64,000 nt of DNA from Leptasterias polaris (taxonomy: Eukaryota; Echinodermata; Asteroidea; Forcipulatida; Asteriidae), in contig JAZGTN010000046.1 of the NCBI GenBank assembly GCA_037783415.1, positions 6,950,501 to 7,014,500 of the forward strand, written 5' to 3'. Both the position numbers and the translations under genes were made by a program. Numbering within the stretch: position 1 is the first letter of the stretch; each line of letters begins with the position of its first letter. The notes under the pieces were generated by a model, which was not told where the DNA came from, made no database searches, and saw only the letters and a program-made list of their open reading frames with translations. Shown in pieces: positions 25,101 to 37,100 of the stretch.

Positions 25101-28100
25101 GCTGCATCTCGTAGACCCTCCACCATCATCCGGTGCGATTCTATGCAGAAGTAGTAATTCGCTCTACAGGTAATATATGAGCGAAGTAGACTCCCCCCCA
25201 CAGAAGTGTGGGTGGGGTCTACGAGTGAATACTTACCTGTAGAGCGTCCCGCCCTCCTTCCCCACTATCCTCGATGACTCTGGGTGCCTGTATCCTTATA
25301 TGGCACTCGAGAAAAGAGGACGTTCACGGGGCACGCATGCGCGGCCTATATGGGGCCGCCTCTGGAGGGCGCTATTGGCAAACTCTTAGCGTTTATACCT
25401 GCCAGTCTAGGATATATGCAGAAGTAGTAATTCGCTCAACAGGTAAGTATTCACTCGTAGACCCCACCCACACTTCTGTGGGGGGGATTTTGAAATAAAA
25501 ACATGCTTTGTATTATAAAGAAAAGTGAGAAATCTAGTTTTAAAAACCCACAAAAAAACAAACAAACAAACAACCCAACAAACGAACAACCAAAATCTTT
25601 TTTTAAAATGATAAAGTAGAAACAGTTATCAAGAAACTCTTGAAATCGTGAAAGGAACAGTGTGCACATAAAAACAAAACTTTTAATTTGAAATATCAAG
25701 TATTAAACCAGCAGGGAAAGTAACTGGGTAAAATTTAAATAGTTTGGGGTTGAACAAAGACAAATTTAGCGGGATTGAACCAACCTCCCTATTTTGACAA
25801 AATAGGGAGACCCTCAACATATGGCTTAATAGCTCAATTGGTAGAGCACCGGCATGTTAATCCAGAGGTCTTTGGTTCAATCCCGCTCTTGTCAATTTTT
25901 CTTTTAAATATTTTAATATGATTTAATTTGAAGTGACATATACATTCCAATTAATAAAGAACATGCACCATGGTCTGCTTTCATGGATGATGCTGATCCT
26001 GATGCATCATGGGAAGGATTTCTAGATATCCTTGAGGCGGCAACCCATGACAGCATACCTAGAAAACAACGGCGACGCACTAAATGTTCTCCATGGATCA
26101 CACCTGAACTAAAGAAACTAATTAACCTGAAGCATAAACTGTTTATTAAAGCCAAGCACTCTGGTACCAGTTCAGCATGGCTCCAGTATAAGCAGGTCCG
26201 TAATAAGGTGAAATATACAACTAAAACATCCTACTGGAACTATGTCAATTGTCTATTTACAACTAGAGACAACAAGCGCAGTTTTTGGTGTTTCGTCAGA
26301 GATCAACGTAAATCAAAGTGTCCAACAGCATTCCAATATGCTGATGAACTGCTCCAGAAACCTAACGATATTGCCCGAGCATTCAACGAGTTCTTCACCT
26401 CGGTCCACTCTCCAGCAGAAACTTGTCCAGCTACACCGCCACCCTGCACACGTCATATTCCCGAAGTTCCTCCTATTCAAATTGAGCTTGGATGGCTGAC
26501 AAAGTCTCTACACAATCTGACCCCTCACAAGGCACCCGGCCCTGACGGAATTTCACCAACCTTTCTACGATCCACAGCCTCTTCCATCGCACCGCCATTA
26601 TTACGCTTGATGAACTCGTCACTTGTTCGTGGTACCCTGCCTGTGGACTGGAAGTTATCTAATGTCACACCCGTTTTCAAATCGTCCAAACGAAACGACA
26701 TCAACAATTATCGGCCGATTGCCCTAACTTCCATTGTCTGCAAAGTGTTGGAAAGGGCAGTCGCTGACAGCATCAATGAACATGTGTCCTCCTGTTGCCT
26801 TGGCAACGAAGTCCAGCACGGCTTCACAGTGCGCAAATCGTGTGTCACCCAGCTATCTAATGCCATTTTTGACTGGGCTTCAATCATGGACAAGCCGCGC
26901 CCACCTCGCATCGACATCGCCTTCTTGGACTTTAGAAAAGCATTTGACATCATGCCCCATCACACGCTACTCAATAAGCTCGCAAGGAACTTCAACATAC
27001 AGGGTCAGACCTGGACATGGTTAAAATCATTTCTTACCGGACGGCATCAGCGAGTAATGTACCAGGGAGCTTTTTCATCTTGGTCCCCTGTTACATCTGG
27101 CGTCCCCCAAGGAAGTGTCCTAGGCCCTCTATTGTTTAACTTGTTCATCAGTGACATTTCAGAAACCTTAGCCACCAAATCTCTACTCTTCGCTGACGAT
27201 ACGCTCATCTATCAACCCATCAGTTCCCGTGAAGATGAACTCCTCCTGCAAGCAGACCTTGATGCCCTCGGCCGGTGGAGTGAGTCCAATGGGATGAAAC
27301 TGAACACAAACAAATCTAAGATAATGCATATGACTAGATCAACAAAGACACTAGCCCTTCCACAGTACTCCATTCATGGATTCCCCTTAACCATAGCAAC
27401 CACCTACAAGTACCTTGGCGTCACAATGAACAGCACTTTAACATGGAACGACCATGTAAACACTGTGGTTACCAAGGCAAATAGGACACTCGGTTTCATC
27501 TGGCACACCGCAGGAGGAACTTCTACAAAAGCACTGATGTCGCTATACCGGACACTTGTCGTACCAGTTCTCGAGTACGGGTTGCCTGCCTGGTGTCCAT
27601 ACACAGCAGCTTTGTCATCAAAACTAGAACGGGTCCAAAGGAGAGCCACAAGAATGTTTCTGAAACAACAGAAAGGAGCTATGTCGTATGAGGAGAGACT
27701 ACAAAAACTGAACTGGCAAAGCCTAGAATCTAGACGGCAAAGACTAGTCATTCAATTCACCACCAAATGTTTATTCGGTTTAATTGACTGTCGCACAATA
27801 AACTCTAATACCTTTGTTAATACCCGGCACTTAGACACACTTACCTTTAATCATCGGTATGCTAGAACTCTTGGCCTAAAGAACACATCTATCCATTCAT
27901 TTCCACGTATTTGGAGTAGTCTGCCTACAAATGTTAAGAATTCTCTCATCATTGATTCGTTTAAGTGTTTTAATGTTTACTTATGCAACCATTTCCAAGA
28001 TGTCTAGATTTTCATATACTCGAAGTTGCCATTTCTTGCCCTTATTGATTGATTGATGGCTGCATCGATTGTTTGTCAGTGCATTACCCGTTTGGTTGTC

Positions 28101-31100
28101 TGTCTGTTTTTCTGATGCTAGTTTGCTACATGTATTCTGTTTTTTTTGCTAGTCTGCTTGCATATTTTTTGCTTGTTCACGTACATGTATGTTGTCAGCC
28201 ATCATGTTCTTGGTTTTTTATGTTTTTGGTTTATCTGTCATCAAACAAAGGCCTGTTTCTATTTTTTAGTTGGCCTGCTACATGTAAATCGTTTTCTTTT
28301 CTGTCAGTTATTTAATGTTTGGCATCCTCATGTTATTTCCCCCAAGGTTATTTACTTGACTAGTTGACTAGTATAGTACATGATTATGCCATATTGTTTT
28401 TATTTATAAATTAAAAATATATTATATTTACTGTGTTCATGTTTTATTTATTTTTATTTAATATTTTTATTATTTAATTATTTAATTATTAATTATATAT
28501 ATATATATTTTTTTTTTTAAATGTTGTTCACTGATTATTTTTGTTTTCAGTGTTCCATTTTAAGATTGGATTGATAGGCTTTCGAGTCATAGTGTTTAAA
28601 TTCACTTTTATTAATCCTGGCCATCTTATAATGGGTCTGTTTTTGTTCTTGTATTGTCTTTCAGCCTTTACTTCTTTTTTGCTATTGCTGCCGTATTCAA
28701 TTCCTCATTTAATTGCATGTGGGTTTTTTATTGATTTTTTATTGCTTGTTGTTGTTCATAGACTCAGCAGCGAGCATTTAAGTTCACCTTTATTAATCCT
28801 CCATTGTTTTGTTCTTGTATTGGCTTATCAACCTTGATTTCTTTGTTTGGGGTAACTGATTTGCTGTAACTCTCCTGTACAATGTATTGTTGTTTGATTG
28901 TTACAATTCTTGGCCGAATAAATAATAATAATAATAATAATAACAACAATGTACTCAAAGAACAAAATCTACCTAGCAAGTAGATATACACATGGTGATA
29001 CCGCAAACCAAATATACATTGATACCTCACCATGCAATGCCTCAAATCCCATAAACAATGTACTCATTTATAAACAACATTGATTCAGTTAGAGGTGGCT
29101 AGGCTTTCAAGGGGAGTTATATTATAAACTGAAAGAATTATAAATAATATCAACAAGTCACATTCTTAAAGTGCTGCGTACAATGTATACAAAATGTTTC
29201 CTTAAAAATTTGTGACACTATAGGGGCCTACAGTTTGACAAGATTTCCAAAATATTACATTTGATTCTTCCCCAAATGGGGAAAATTTTGCTGTCATGAC
29301 ATGGAACCTGATCAATCACCATGACATGTTGACTTGGGTCTTATTTGTTGTTTTTAATTCTGACTTGTGATGTAATTTTCAGCTGGTGCTGTGTGCAACA
29401 TGAATTGCTCTGGTAATGGAGATTGTGTGAGCAATAAGTGTGAATGTAATGACCTGGCCAGTGGAGAATATTGTCAATATCTCGGTAAGCATTATCAGCT
29501 TTCAAAACTTAGAGCCTGAAGTGTAACATTAGGAGTAAAGCCAAGCTATGGCCATTCAGTGGTTATATTGATTCATGCTTATTTATGAAGTTGCTATATG
29601 ATGAGTATATTAGTTTATTCATGCATCAGTATAACATATAATTATATTTTGTTTATTATTATCATTAATTAAAATGTCTTTCAAGGAACGCCTGTTTCTC
29701 TGGGCTATATAAAAAAATGTGCTCTTAATATCAGAAATACACTTTTTAAATATAAAAATGATTTAAAACCTACACAAAGCAAATATTTTGAGAACTGTTG
29801 GGACAATATGTTGATGGTATGACATATGGACATACTAATTCCTACTGCCATTATAAGCAGCAGTAATGGCTCAACTACTATTTAGTGGAATATCCATTAC
29901 CAGCCATTCTGTTTACATGAGCACACTCAGGACACTTCTCTAATGCAGGGTAAATTGACTATAATGACTAGCTGAATGGTTAGAGCAATAAGGGCCCCCT
30001 TGATCCATGGTAGAGCTGCTCATCATTCATACTCTGAAAGGTTCAATTAGAAGTATTTCAATGTATTCTTTCACATTATCATGATCATACTGAGCACAAA
30101 GAAACACTGAAATTGTAAATTTTTCAGCAGAACTGAGATAGATATTATCATTTTCACAAAGTAATGTATCTGCCAAAATTCATGTTTGAAGTTGAAAAAA
30201 CTACCTTTTAACTGCTATTTTGGTGACTGCTTGCAGTTTTTCTATTGATTTTTACTAACATAAGTAATAAGTCTCCATTCGTACAGAATTTTCAATATAA
30301 TTTTTTCAATCTTGCAAGCGTTTCTTGGTGAATTATTAATTCCTAAAAACATTGTAACTTGATGATAATAAACAAACAAGAGTGCTGTGTACAAACCAAT
30401 GCATATTGAAATTTGACACTTTGTGAAAGGCTAAAATTAAAAAGAACAGCAGATTTGTCACTTCACGAAAATGCAAACGTCATACTGCATTTGTTTGGCA
30501 TTTGAGTGCAAGCTCTATTTAATTCTAGGTAACACTAAGAGCAATTGTCAAATTTGTACACAAAAATGATTTGCCAGATTTTGAGATTTTTGACATATTC
30601 AGTGAAAAAGATGATGATATCAGTTGAGCTTGTTTTGCTTTTTTAGGGGGAGGGGGAGGGGAGCCAGGGGTTTTGAGTTAACTGCAAAATATAGTCACCT
30701 ACACAGATTTTGGTGGTATGCCAAAATCCCCCTTCATGTGCCTGAAATCTAACCTCTAAAATGTTTCCATCCCTTCAACAAATGTGTGGGTGGATTGAAA
30801 GTGAAGATACTATTATGTCAAGTTTATATGATTCCCCAATTGTATCTTTGTATCTCAGAAGGGCTGGAAAATGTTTTTGGTGTTTTTTTTGCATTAAAAA
30901 ACCAAATGGGTTTTGTTAACATACATGTAAGGCTCATATCCTAGACAAATGAGCAGATTACAAAAAAGGTCAAGTTTGCAGTTGATTTACACCGAGCATG
31001 AATAGGCTGGAACCAAAACAATATTGCAATTTGCTTACTCTATAATACACTGTAAATTATTTCCTTATGAATTGCCAATAGTGTTCCAATTTTGGTATTT

Positions 31101-34100
31101 GTTAATTAAAGTTAAGTTAAATCATTTTGAATAACATAGATGACTGCATGAATGAAGAGGACTGTACCATGAATGGTGTATGTACGATGGTATCTACAAT
31201 TACCTACTCCTTCCCTCGTGCTGTCTGCTTCTGTAATCATGGATTCCATGGAAGATATTGTAATAAAGGTGAGTCGAACATTATGTCCATATTCAAATGT
31301 TTGTATAAACTTATTAAATATTAGTTCTTATCGCGGCTTGCAAACATAAAATAAAAAAACGGGCCAGAAACAGATTCCTTCTTTCCTGTGTTTTTTACAT
31401 GGAATACACAACACACCCAGGACCTACTACAGATAGAGGAAAAAAACAATTATGGTGAAGTGGCTCGTTTAAGACACAAGTGCAACTAGTAGGACTTGAA
31501 CCCACTCTCTTAAAACACTAGAATTTGAGTACTGATCACTCCGCTTTCACACAATTATGACTTTCCTCTGCCAAATAAGTGGATGTTTTACAAAGAAACA
31601 ACATTGGCTGTAAACTAGCAATGTTTTTCAAGCTTGTTATGCTTGTTTAAATTTCATTAGTGGATGGTTTAATTACTTCTTTATCATTATGTACATGAAG
31701 CCTTTAGAAGAACTTACTCAAATATACAAATAAAGTCTGGAGGCCAAGATAATTAGCATTAAAAACGCTTCTTCTTTTCCATTGTAGAAAATCCATCGGA
31801 TTTCAAAATAGACATGACTGCTGCTGAAATGGAGAGTTACTTTCATAGAGAGCTATCACCGTCAATGGAGGTGTACTACAAAGTGCTTACAGTAAGTACT
31901 GACCAACTAATCTGCATGGAGATTGAATGACATTAAAGGGACACGTTGCCTTCAAATCTCATGAAATTTTACTGTTTGGAGGTGTTCCTTATCCTTATTA
32001 AGAGTTCTTCTTGCAATAAAATACCTTTAATGTGTAATAATTAGTGAATGGTGATTAAAAAAACAACATTGGCCTCTCGACTGACCCCTCGACATCTTTC
32101 CTGCGAAACGTATATGTATTTCCAGCCGTAAATACCATCGTCCAGGTAAAGGGCAAAATGCGCGATGAACAGTAGTTAGGCTGTTGCCGTAGCCAGTGGC
32201 CTGGTAAACCTATCAGATGAACACTGTGTAACGTACCATTCTCTACCTCTGAAGCTAGCACAGTATTGGGCCCGAAATTGCCAGCCACGTATTCGCGGAA
32301 TAACCAGATGCATATTCTGAAAAATAGAACACATGCAGTACAGGGAGGTGAGTATAATATGGCTCATCTGTTCACCTCCCTGTGTTGCGTGTATTCTATT
32401 TTCGGAATAATGTGGCTGGTTATTCCGCGAATACGCGGCGTAGCTTCAGGTAGCTCGGTTTGTATCATGTACGTGATGAATGTAAACACCTACACCGTTC
32501 ATATGTCAAAATGGATCGCCATAAAAACAGGTTTAATTAAGACGTGTCAAAAGAAGAAACCTCGTCAATCAGGGTAAGAAAACTGTCATGGGACTAACCG
32601 AGAGAAACAACCGGTGTTGTTTATACCAAATGTTTATTGTGGACAGGAGGGATGAGGACTTAGACACGGCACATCACAGCAGCACTCTGATCATCGTTTT
32701 ACGACTGGAAATAAGACTAGTAGGAACACGTCGGCCATTTATGGGAGTCAAAATCTTGACTCCCATAAATGGCGGACCGTGTTAGTTCACGAATAAAAGG
32801 AAAACCACACAGTTTTGAGGAATGTTTGTGTGGATCATTATATTCTACTTTTAAAACATCTTTCCGACCGTGTTCATTTCACATCAAACGCTTGTTGTAG
32901 CCCAAAGCGCCCAATCCGAAGGCAACGTGTCCCTTTAAAATACACTCATGCAGTCATCTCTGCGCATTGTAAATCCTGCTTGGAAAATTGTGATTCAAAG
33001 CATTGGAAAAAGCTTCAAGAACTTTAGTTGCGTAAGTTATATTGGAAGCCAAAATCTTGGCTTATCCACTGTCACCATGAAGCAAATGCAATATGTGGAA
33101 ATGACATGACACGTGTGAAATAATACTACCCGACAACCTCACCATAAGGGGATCTTCAACTCAATTCAAAAACTAGAAATGTAGTGTTTGTAGGATTACA
33201 AACACTAGGTGTTCGGGTTTTCAATGAAAGTTAGTGGTAGGGCTTATGACCGTAGTGCCATGAAAGTTTGTTTTTATATCCCATTCCGCAGTTTTCGAGT
33301 TATGATTTTTTGAAATATTAAACTTTGATTTACTGTATTTCGACACCTGATGACGTCATCATGACGTCACTCCAGCGGTGTCTTCTACAAGTAACGATCT
33401 AACTATATGTGAAGTTTGAAGCTTGTGTGAGCTTCGGAAGTGTGCGTTTTTTTGCGGACAATCGCGGGGGATAAGCAGAAGAAGTATTAAACTAGAAATG
33501 TAGTGTTTGTAGGATTACAAACACTAGGTGTTCGGGTTTTCAAGTTAGTGGTAGGGCTTATGACCGTATGGTGCCATGAAAGTGTTTTTTTTATATCCAA
33601 TTCCGATAGTGAGAAGGATGGCGGAAGAAGGTTGGTCTTTCTAATACTTTGCAAACTAGGGTTTGTGAAAAGTTTTTGGACTTGAAATTGAAGATTGAAC
33701 CAGAAGGCGAGTTTGGCAAGTTTAATGATTTTTGTTTTGACTCTCGAACACGTCACCTTAATTGGACAAGCTTAAGTCCGGTACGTTGTCAGCACCTGCT
33801 GACAAGTTGTTCAGTAGGTTAAAATGGTCTGTTTTGCATTTTTTCAACGTTTTCTTTATCTAAGTGTGTTGTTTACATATCTATTGCCTGAGTAAATTAA
33901 TCAGATTTGTTTGCATAATTAATTAGTTTTTATAACTTGGTTAATCTACCAATTGACAGACAAATGACGGGATATTGGTAGTATTGTCTTTCCCTTTCTA
34001 TCCAAACCGCTATCCCATGTTGATCGCCATCTCCTATGCGGCATGGTATGATGCGTTAGCGTTAGCGTTAGTGTTTTGATGAATCGCTGAAAACAATGTT

Positions 34101-37100
34101 GATAGCTTTTGAAATTTCAAAGAAAGTAATGTGTAAATCTTCTACGTTTAAACGTTAGTTTATACACAGGAAATAAAGGCTACTCGGAATATAACATTTT
34201 CTAAATAATAAACTTTTGTTTAGCCAGAATTGAAAACCGATGGCATCATTATGAAGTTAGAATTTATTTATCGAGACATAGGTATTTAAATATGTGCCAA
34301 GTGAAAAACAAAGGTGAACTTACAAAAATAATTTAGCAAATGAGTACATTATTTAGATTATTTGAAAGGGCCAAGGGTCCATTGTCATTTCATAGTCATA
34401 CAGAAGAAACATTCTCCCCACTTCCCCTTCATCTTGACTACAGATCTTGAAACGAGCCTTTGAATGACTCACAAGTACAATTATTAAGTATTATGTTTTC
34501 CATTCAATGAAGTTTATTTATTTTTCGATGGATAGGCCTATGCATTGAAACTCCAGAATGTGTACTAGATACACATGTATAATTTTGTTTTGTAAATAGT
34601 CACTAACTGAACTGATAGTTTAAAAGACTATCACTAACAATTCAAAAATAAATTTTATCAAACTACGCCTGCTTGCTACCTTTTTGTGGTGCCGATAACT
34701 GAAGCAACATCATTTGTCATGATTATGATTATTATTATTATTATTATTATTATTATTTATTCGGCCAAGATTCAAAGACAATAAAGATCACAAAAAATAC
34801 AGTATGTACAAGTAAACAGAATCGAGCAAAATAGAAATATAAGTCAAAATTATTTAAAAAAATAAATACGACAGTACAAAAACTAAGACAAAACGAAGTT
34901 GGAAGGAAAAGGGAGGGGGTGGTTGGGCAACCATGAAAGACAACGGGGGAAAAAAACAAAAACAAAAAAACAAAAACCAGGCAACAGGCAACAAGCAACA
35001 AAGCAACAAAGGAACAACAAAGCAACAACAAAAACAACAACAAGACACATTAATAAACAAGAACATGACAAAAACAACAAGAATCAAGAACAATATAACC
35101 AATTTAAGCCGGCCAGGATAGACAAAAGTGTACCTAAACACTGTGACCCGAAGGCCTGTCTATCCAAGCTTAAATGGTGACATAAGACAATAAATTTAAA
35201 CAAGGAATACTACATTCATGTATATAAAGGCAAACAAAAGTAAAAATATAAAATTTCAAGACCAAAATTAGTTAACTATGAAATCGAATAAATTATATAA
35301 AGCACAATGTATACAAACAAATTCAATTTCAAATGAAGACACTCAAGGAAAAAAAATAAACAAATAAATATGAATAGATAAATATGAATAAATAAGTAAA
35401 ATAAAAATAAAATAAAATTAAACAATTTAAAAAGGAAGTTAATAAAATTAAACTAGATATAAAATAAACGCTTTAAACATGTTAAACAAAATGGAAAGTG
35501 GCTAGAATAGGCGGTCAACAAAAATAAGTGAAAATATAAAACCAAACAAATTATAATAAACAAAAACAGTGTAAATAAATGATTTAAATGAAAAAGAAAA
35601 AGAAAACAGGAAAATAAATAAATAACAAACAGAAAAGATCAATTGGACAATAAATGGATAAACAAGGAATATGACTGGGTCTCAAGCAACTAGACAAAAA
35701 TTATGTTTCATGAAAATGAGCAGATAAACTCCTGTTAAAACACTTAAAAGAGTCAAGAGTTAAAATATCTTTAACATAGGAAGGCAGACTGCTCCAGATG
35801 CGCGGAAATGAATGAGTAGCAGTGTTCTTGAGGGCTAGAGTTCTTGCATAATGGTGATGAAAGGTTAGGGTATTGGTGTGACGAGTGTTGACTGCTGTGT
35901 TGTCGCGAACTGAGAGGCAGTCAATCAAACCAAAGAGACATTTGGTTACAAAAGATACAGTGTTTTTTTGTCTTCTAGAGTCTAGGGTTATCCAATTTAA
36001 TGTGCGCAATCTGTCCGCGTATGTCATAGTGCCTCTGTGTTGTTTTAGACACATTCTGCTGGCTCGCCTTTGAATTTTCTCTATCTTTGAGCTGGCAGAA
36101 GAGGTGTAAGGGTTCCAGGCAGGTAGCCCATATTCCAGGACTGGCAACACAAGGGACTGGTAGAGTGATGTCAGGGCTTTGGTAGATGTTCCACCTGCTA
36201 CATGCCAAATGAAACCTAATGTTCTGTTGGCTTTAGAAACAACAGCGTTGACATGGTCATTCCAGGTCAAAGTGTCATTCAGTGTTACTCCCAGATATTT
36301 GTATGATGATGTGACACTGAGAGGGGTATCATGGAGGATATAGTTAGGAAGCACTGCTGGTTTCTTGGCTCTTGACATGTGCATGACCTTTGTCTTTCTG
36401 ATGTTGAGCTGCATACCATTCAAGTCACTCCATTGACCAAGTTCAGTGAGGTCTGATTGCAGGGCGTGTTCATCATGAGGAGACCTGATGGGTGATAGAT
36501 CAGCGTGTCGTCAGCAAAAAGCAAAAACTTTGTTTTAAGATTATGAGAAATGTCATTGATGAACAGATTAAAGAGCAGGGGGCCAAGAACACTACCCTGG
36601 GGAACTCCGGATGTAAGGGCATAAGAACCTACAGTTTACACGATGTGCAATTTATGTTGAATTTGTTTTGCTGTTCACATTGTATTTCTTTGAAGTATTC
36701 AACAGGATTTAAAAGTAAAACCTTGTAAAAACCGGTGTTGATTAGAGTCAAATTTATGTTGATCTTTTTCCGATCACATTTTCTCAGTTATCAAAATTGA
36801 TTAAAATCACCAAAAGAGTTCAGCAAAATACACTCGTTTTTATAGTTGATATTTACCACCAAGCCAACAAAAGGCTAACACGAAGGATATATGCACTGAG
36901 CAATTCATTGGACTACCGTCGAACGACGTACATTTCTGAGTCTGTTGCATTATAAAAAGCGCAGTACGTTAACAAACGACCATTAACACGGTATAGCGCC
37001 ACCAGTGGATATGACTTCAACAATCCGTTTCACGTTATGTGGATGTATACACTGTCTTCGTGGCGCGGAATGTGTGCTAGTGTATCGTGTATACACAGGT

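Larger units (their letters stand above)
20107..25486 (+). mobile_element. DIRS-like tyrosine-recombinase retrotransposon, structurally complete, coding decayed
   Basis: 5.4 kb, much more GC-rich than its surroundings. It has split inverted terminal repeats (20128-20263 against 25309-25444) and an internal complementary region (25143-25246). It contains gag-like, reverse transcriptase, RNase H and tyrosine recombinase coding in that order. The internal region's first half (25143-25192) is the reverse complement of the left terminus 20107-20156, and its second half (25193-25246) of the right terminus 25433-25486. This layout defines DIRS elements. Several frameshifts inactivate it. No long target duplication is seen, as expected for recombinase insertion. 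It starts 80 nt after the exon 4 donor, in sense orientation. Confidence 0.93.

Noticed and set aside
25822..25890. Functional tRNA-Asn (GTT)
   Set aside because: Only the D stem pairs well; the anticodon stem has two mismatches and the acceptor stem does not form.
25913..26155. Minus-strand frame at the LINE start
   Set aside because: Shadow of the LINE ORF2 frame.
32266..33027. Open frames of 65-103 codons
   Set aside because: Inside the palindromic TTAA element; frames change across the hairpins and no domain is seen.
34753..35180. Hydrophobic minus-strand and Lys/Gln-rich plus-strand frames
   Set aside because: They arise from the low-complexity LINE 3' UTR.
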